A DNA stretch of 23,654 nucleotides from CAYLSV01 sp964386435. GTDB taxonomy: Bacteria > Planctomycetota > Phycisphaerae > Tepidisphaerales > Tepidisphaeraceae. Every line of letters starts with the position of its first letter. The stretch's first letter is position 1. Under the pieces are notes generated by a model that had not been told where the DNA came from, did not search any database, and worked only from the letters and a program-made list of their open reading frames with translations. Shown here in pieces: positions 23,308 to 23,654 of this stretch. A program made the translations under genes and the position numbers. Location: positions 1 to 23,654 of the forward strand of contig CAYLSV010000050.1 in the NCBI GenBank assembly GCA_964386435.1, given 5' to 3'.

Positions 23308-23654
23308 CGGCGCGCCGCGGGCGAATCGCAACTGCCGCTGATGAGATTGAAGCGGATCGCCCAGATCCACGGGTTTTGGTGCCACGCGAACTCGCCGCGG
23401 CCGTAAAAGGTGTCCCACGTGCGGCGAAAATCGTCGGGCGGCTCGCCTAGCAGCGTCGGCGGGATGCCCTCGGCGCGGGCGTCGGCGTCGGTGATGTCCT
23501 GCAGCCGCTCGCAGGTGACGCGGCCCACGCGCAGGCACAACCGGGCGGCGGCGCGGGGCATGTAGCTGGCAGCATTGCAGCCGCGGGCGCCGTCGGCGGC
23601 GTAGGCGAAGCCGTCGTCCCGCCGCACCCACGGCTCGCGGACCCCCAGCCGCCC
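23304..23654 (-). CDS. ASCH-like protein of phage type, 5' end outside window
   Basis: The frame is open from the right edge of the window to the stop at 23304-23306, giving 116 residues without a visible start. It reads L-G-V-R-E-P-W, then Y-M-P-R-A-A-A-R-L-C-L-R-V, E-R-L-Q-D-I-T-D-A-D-A-R-A-E-G, T-W-D-T-F-Y-G and N-P-W-I-W-A-I-R-F. These are the blocks of a phage-associated ASCH-like family (usually V-R-E, I-H-M-P-R, E-R-L-Q-D-I, W-x-x-N-P-W-V-W). ASCH domains are predicted RNA binders; this one has no proven role. The usual H-M-P-R is Y-M-P-R here. Its stop overlaps the ATG of the fusion gene, so the two are translationally coupled. The GTG at 23627 is probably internal because the conserved V-R-E lies upstream of it. 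Confidence 0.7.
   Translation of the reverse strand, partial: GRLGVREPWVRRDDGFAYAADGARGCNAASYMPRAAARLCLRVGRVTCERLQDITDADARAEGIPPTLLGEPPDDFRRTWDTFYGRGEFAWHQNPWIWAIRFNLISGSCDSPAARR

Overview
The window is GC-rich, gene-dense bacterial DNA that looks like a planctomycete, most likely of the Phycisphaerae type. The evidence is a PEP-CTERM sorting signal, a prepilin-like protein with a C-terminal H-X9-DG motif, an RTX surface protein whose N-terminus carries an E-A-R-R-L-L-A stretch, and a fused YrdC-like/low-molecular-weight phosphatase. The organism is inferred from these features; no rRNA or tRNA gene was seen.

Layout, left to right. Bases 3-4313 (+): the 3' part of acetolactate synthase (ilvB) with a strong terminator, a PEP-CTERM exported protein, a prepilin-like H-X9-DG protein with a terminator, and a YdjM/DUF457-type membrane protein. 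A Tat-exported Fe/Mn superoxide dismutase follows closely (4327-5100, +). Bases 5121-7092 (-) hold a two-gene unit: a TraB/GumN-like exported protein, then the clamp-loader subunit delta' (holB). Bases 7093-7507 contain no gene but hold four tightly packed hairpins ending in a 16-bp terminator, a candidate structured RNA. A secreted TPR protein follows on the minus strand (7508-9205), then a 594-bp gene-free region.

Bases 9800-15045 (+) carry two dNTP-metabolism genes. The first is dcd (dCTP deaminase). The second is nrdJ, a B12-dependent ribonucleotide reductase interrupted by a 357-residue intein placed exactly before the active-site cysteine. An assembly gap of ten Ns breaks the nrdJ frame, but the flanking protein sequence joins perfectly if the true gap is zero. 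Bases 15103-16439 (+) are a tight cluster: a PBECR-like small protein, a DUF2283 protein, a HicB-like protein and a DUF4920 exported protein, partly translationally coupled. This resembles toxin-antitoxin-type accessory DNA.

Bases 16440-16697 hold two palindromic repeats. A large RTX calcium-binding surface protein (-) is divergent from a small secretin-N-domain-like exported protein (+). Then come an O-antigen ligase-like membrane protein with a TPR tail (+) and, on the minus strand at the right edge, an ASCH-like protein (5' end outside the window) whose stop overlaps the start of the YrdC-like/arginine-phosphatase-like fusion.

The most notable items are the nrdJ intein and the misleading gap, the stacked-hairpin RNA candidate, the PBECR/DUF2283/HicB cluster, and the fusion protein whose YrdC half has lost its signature ATP-site motifs.
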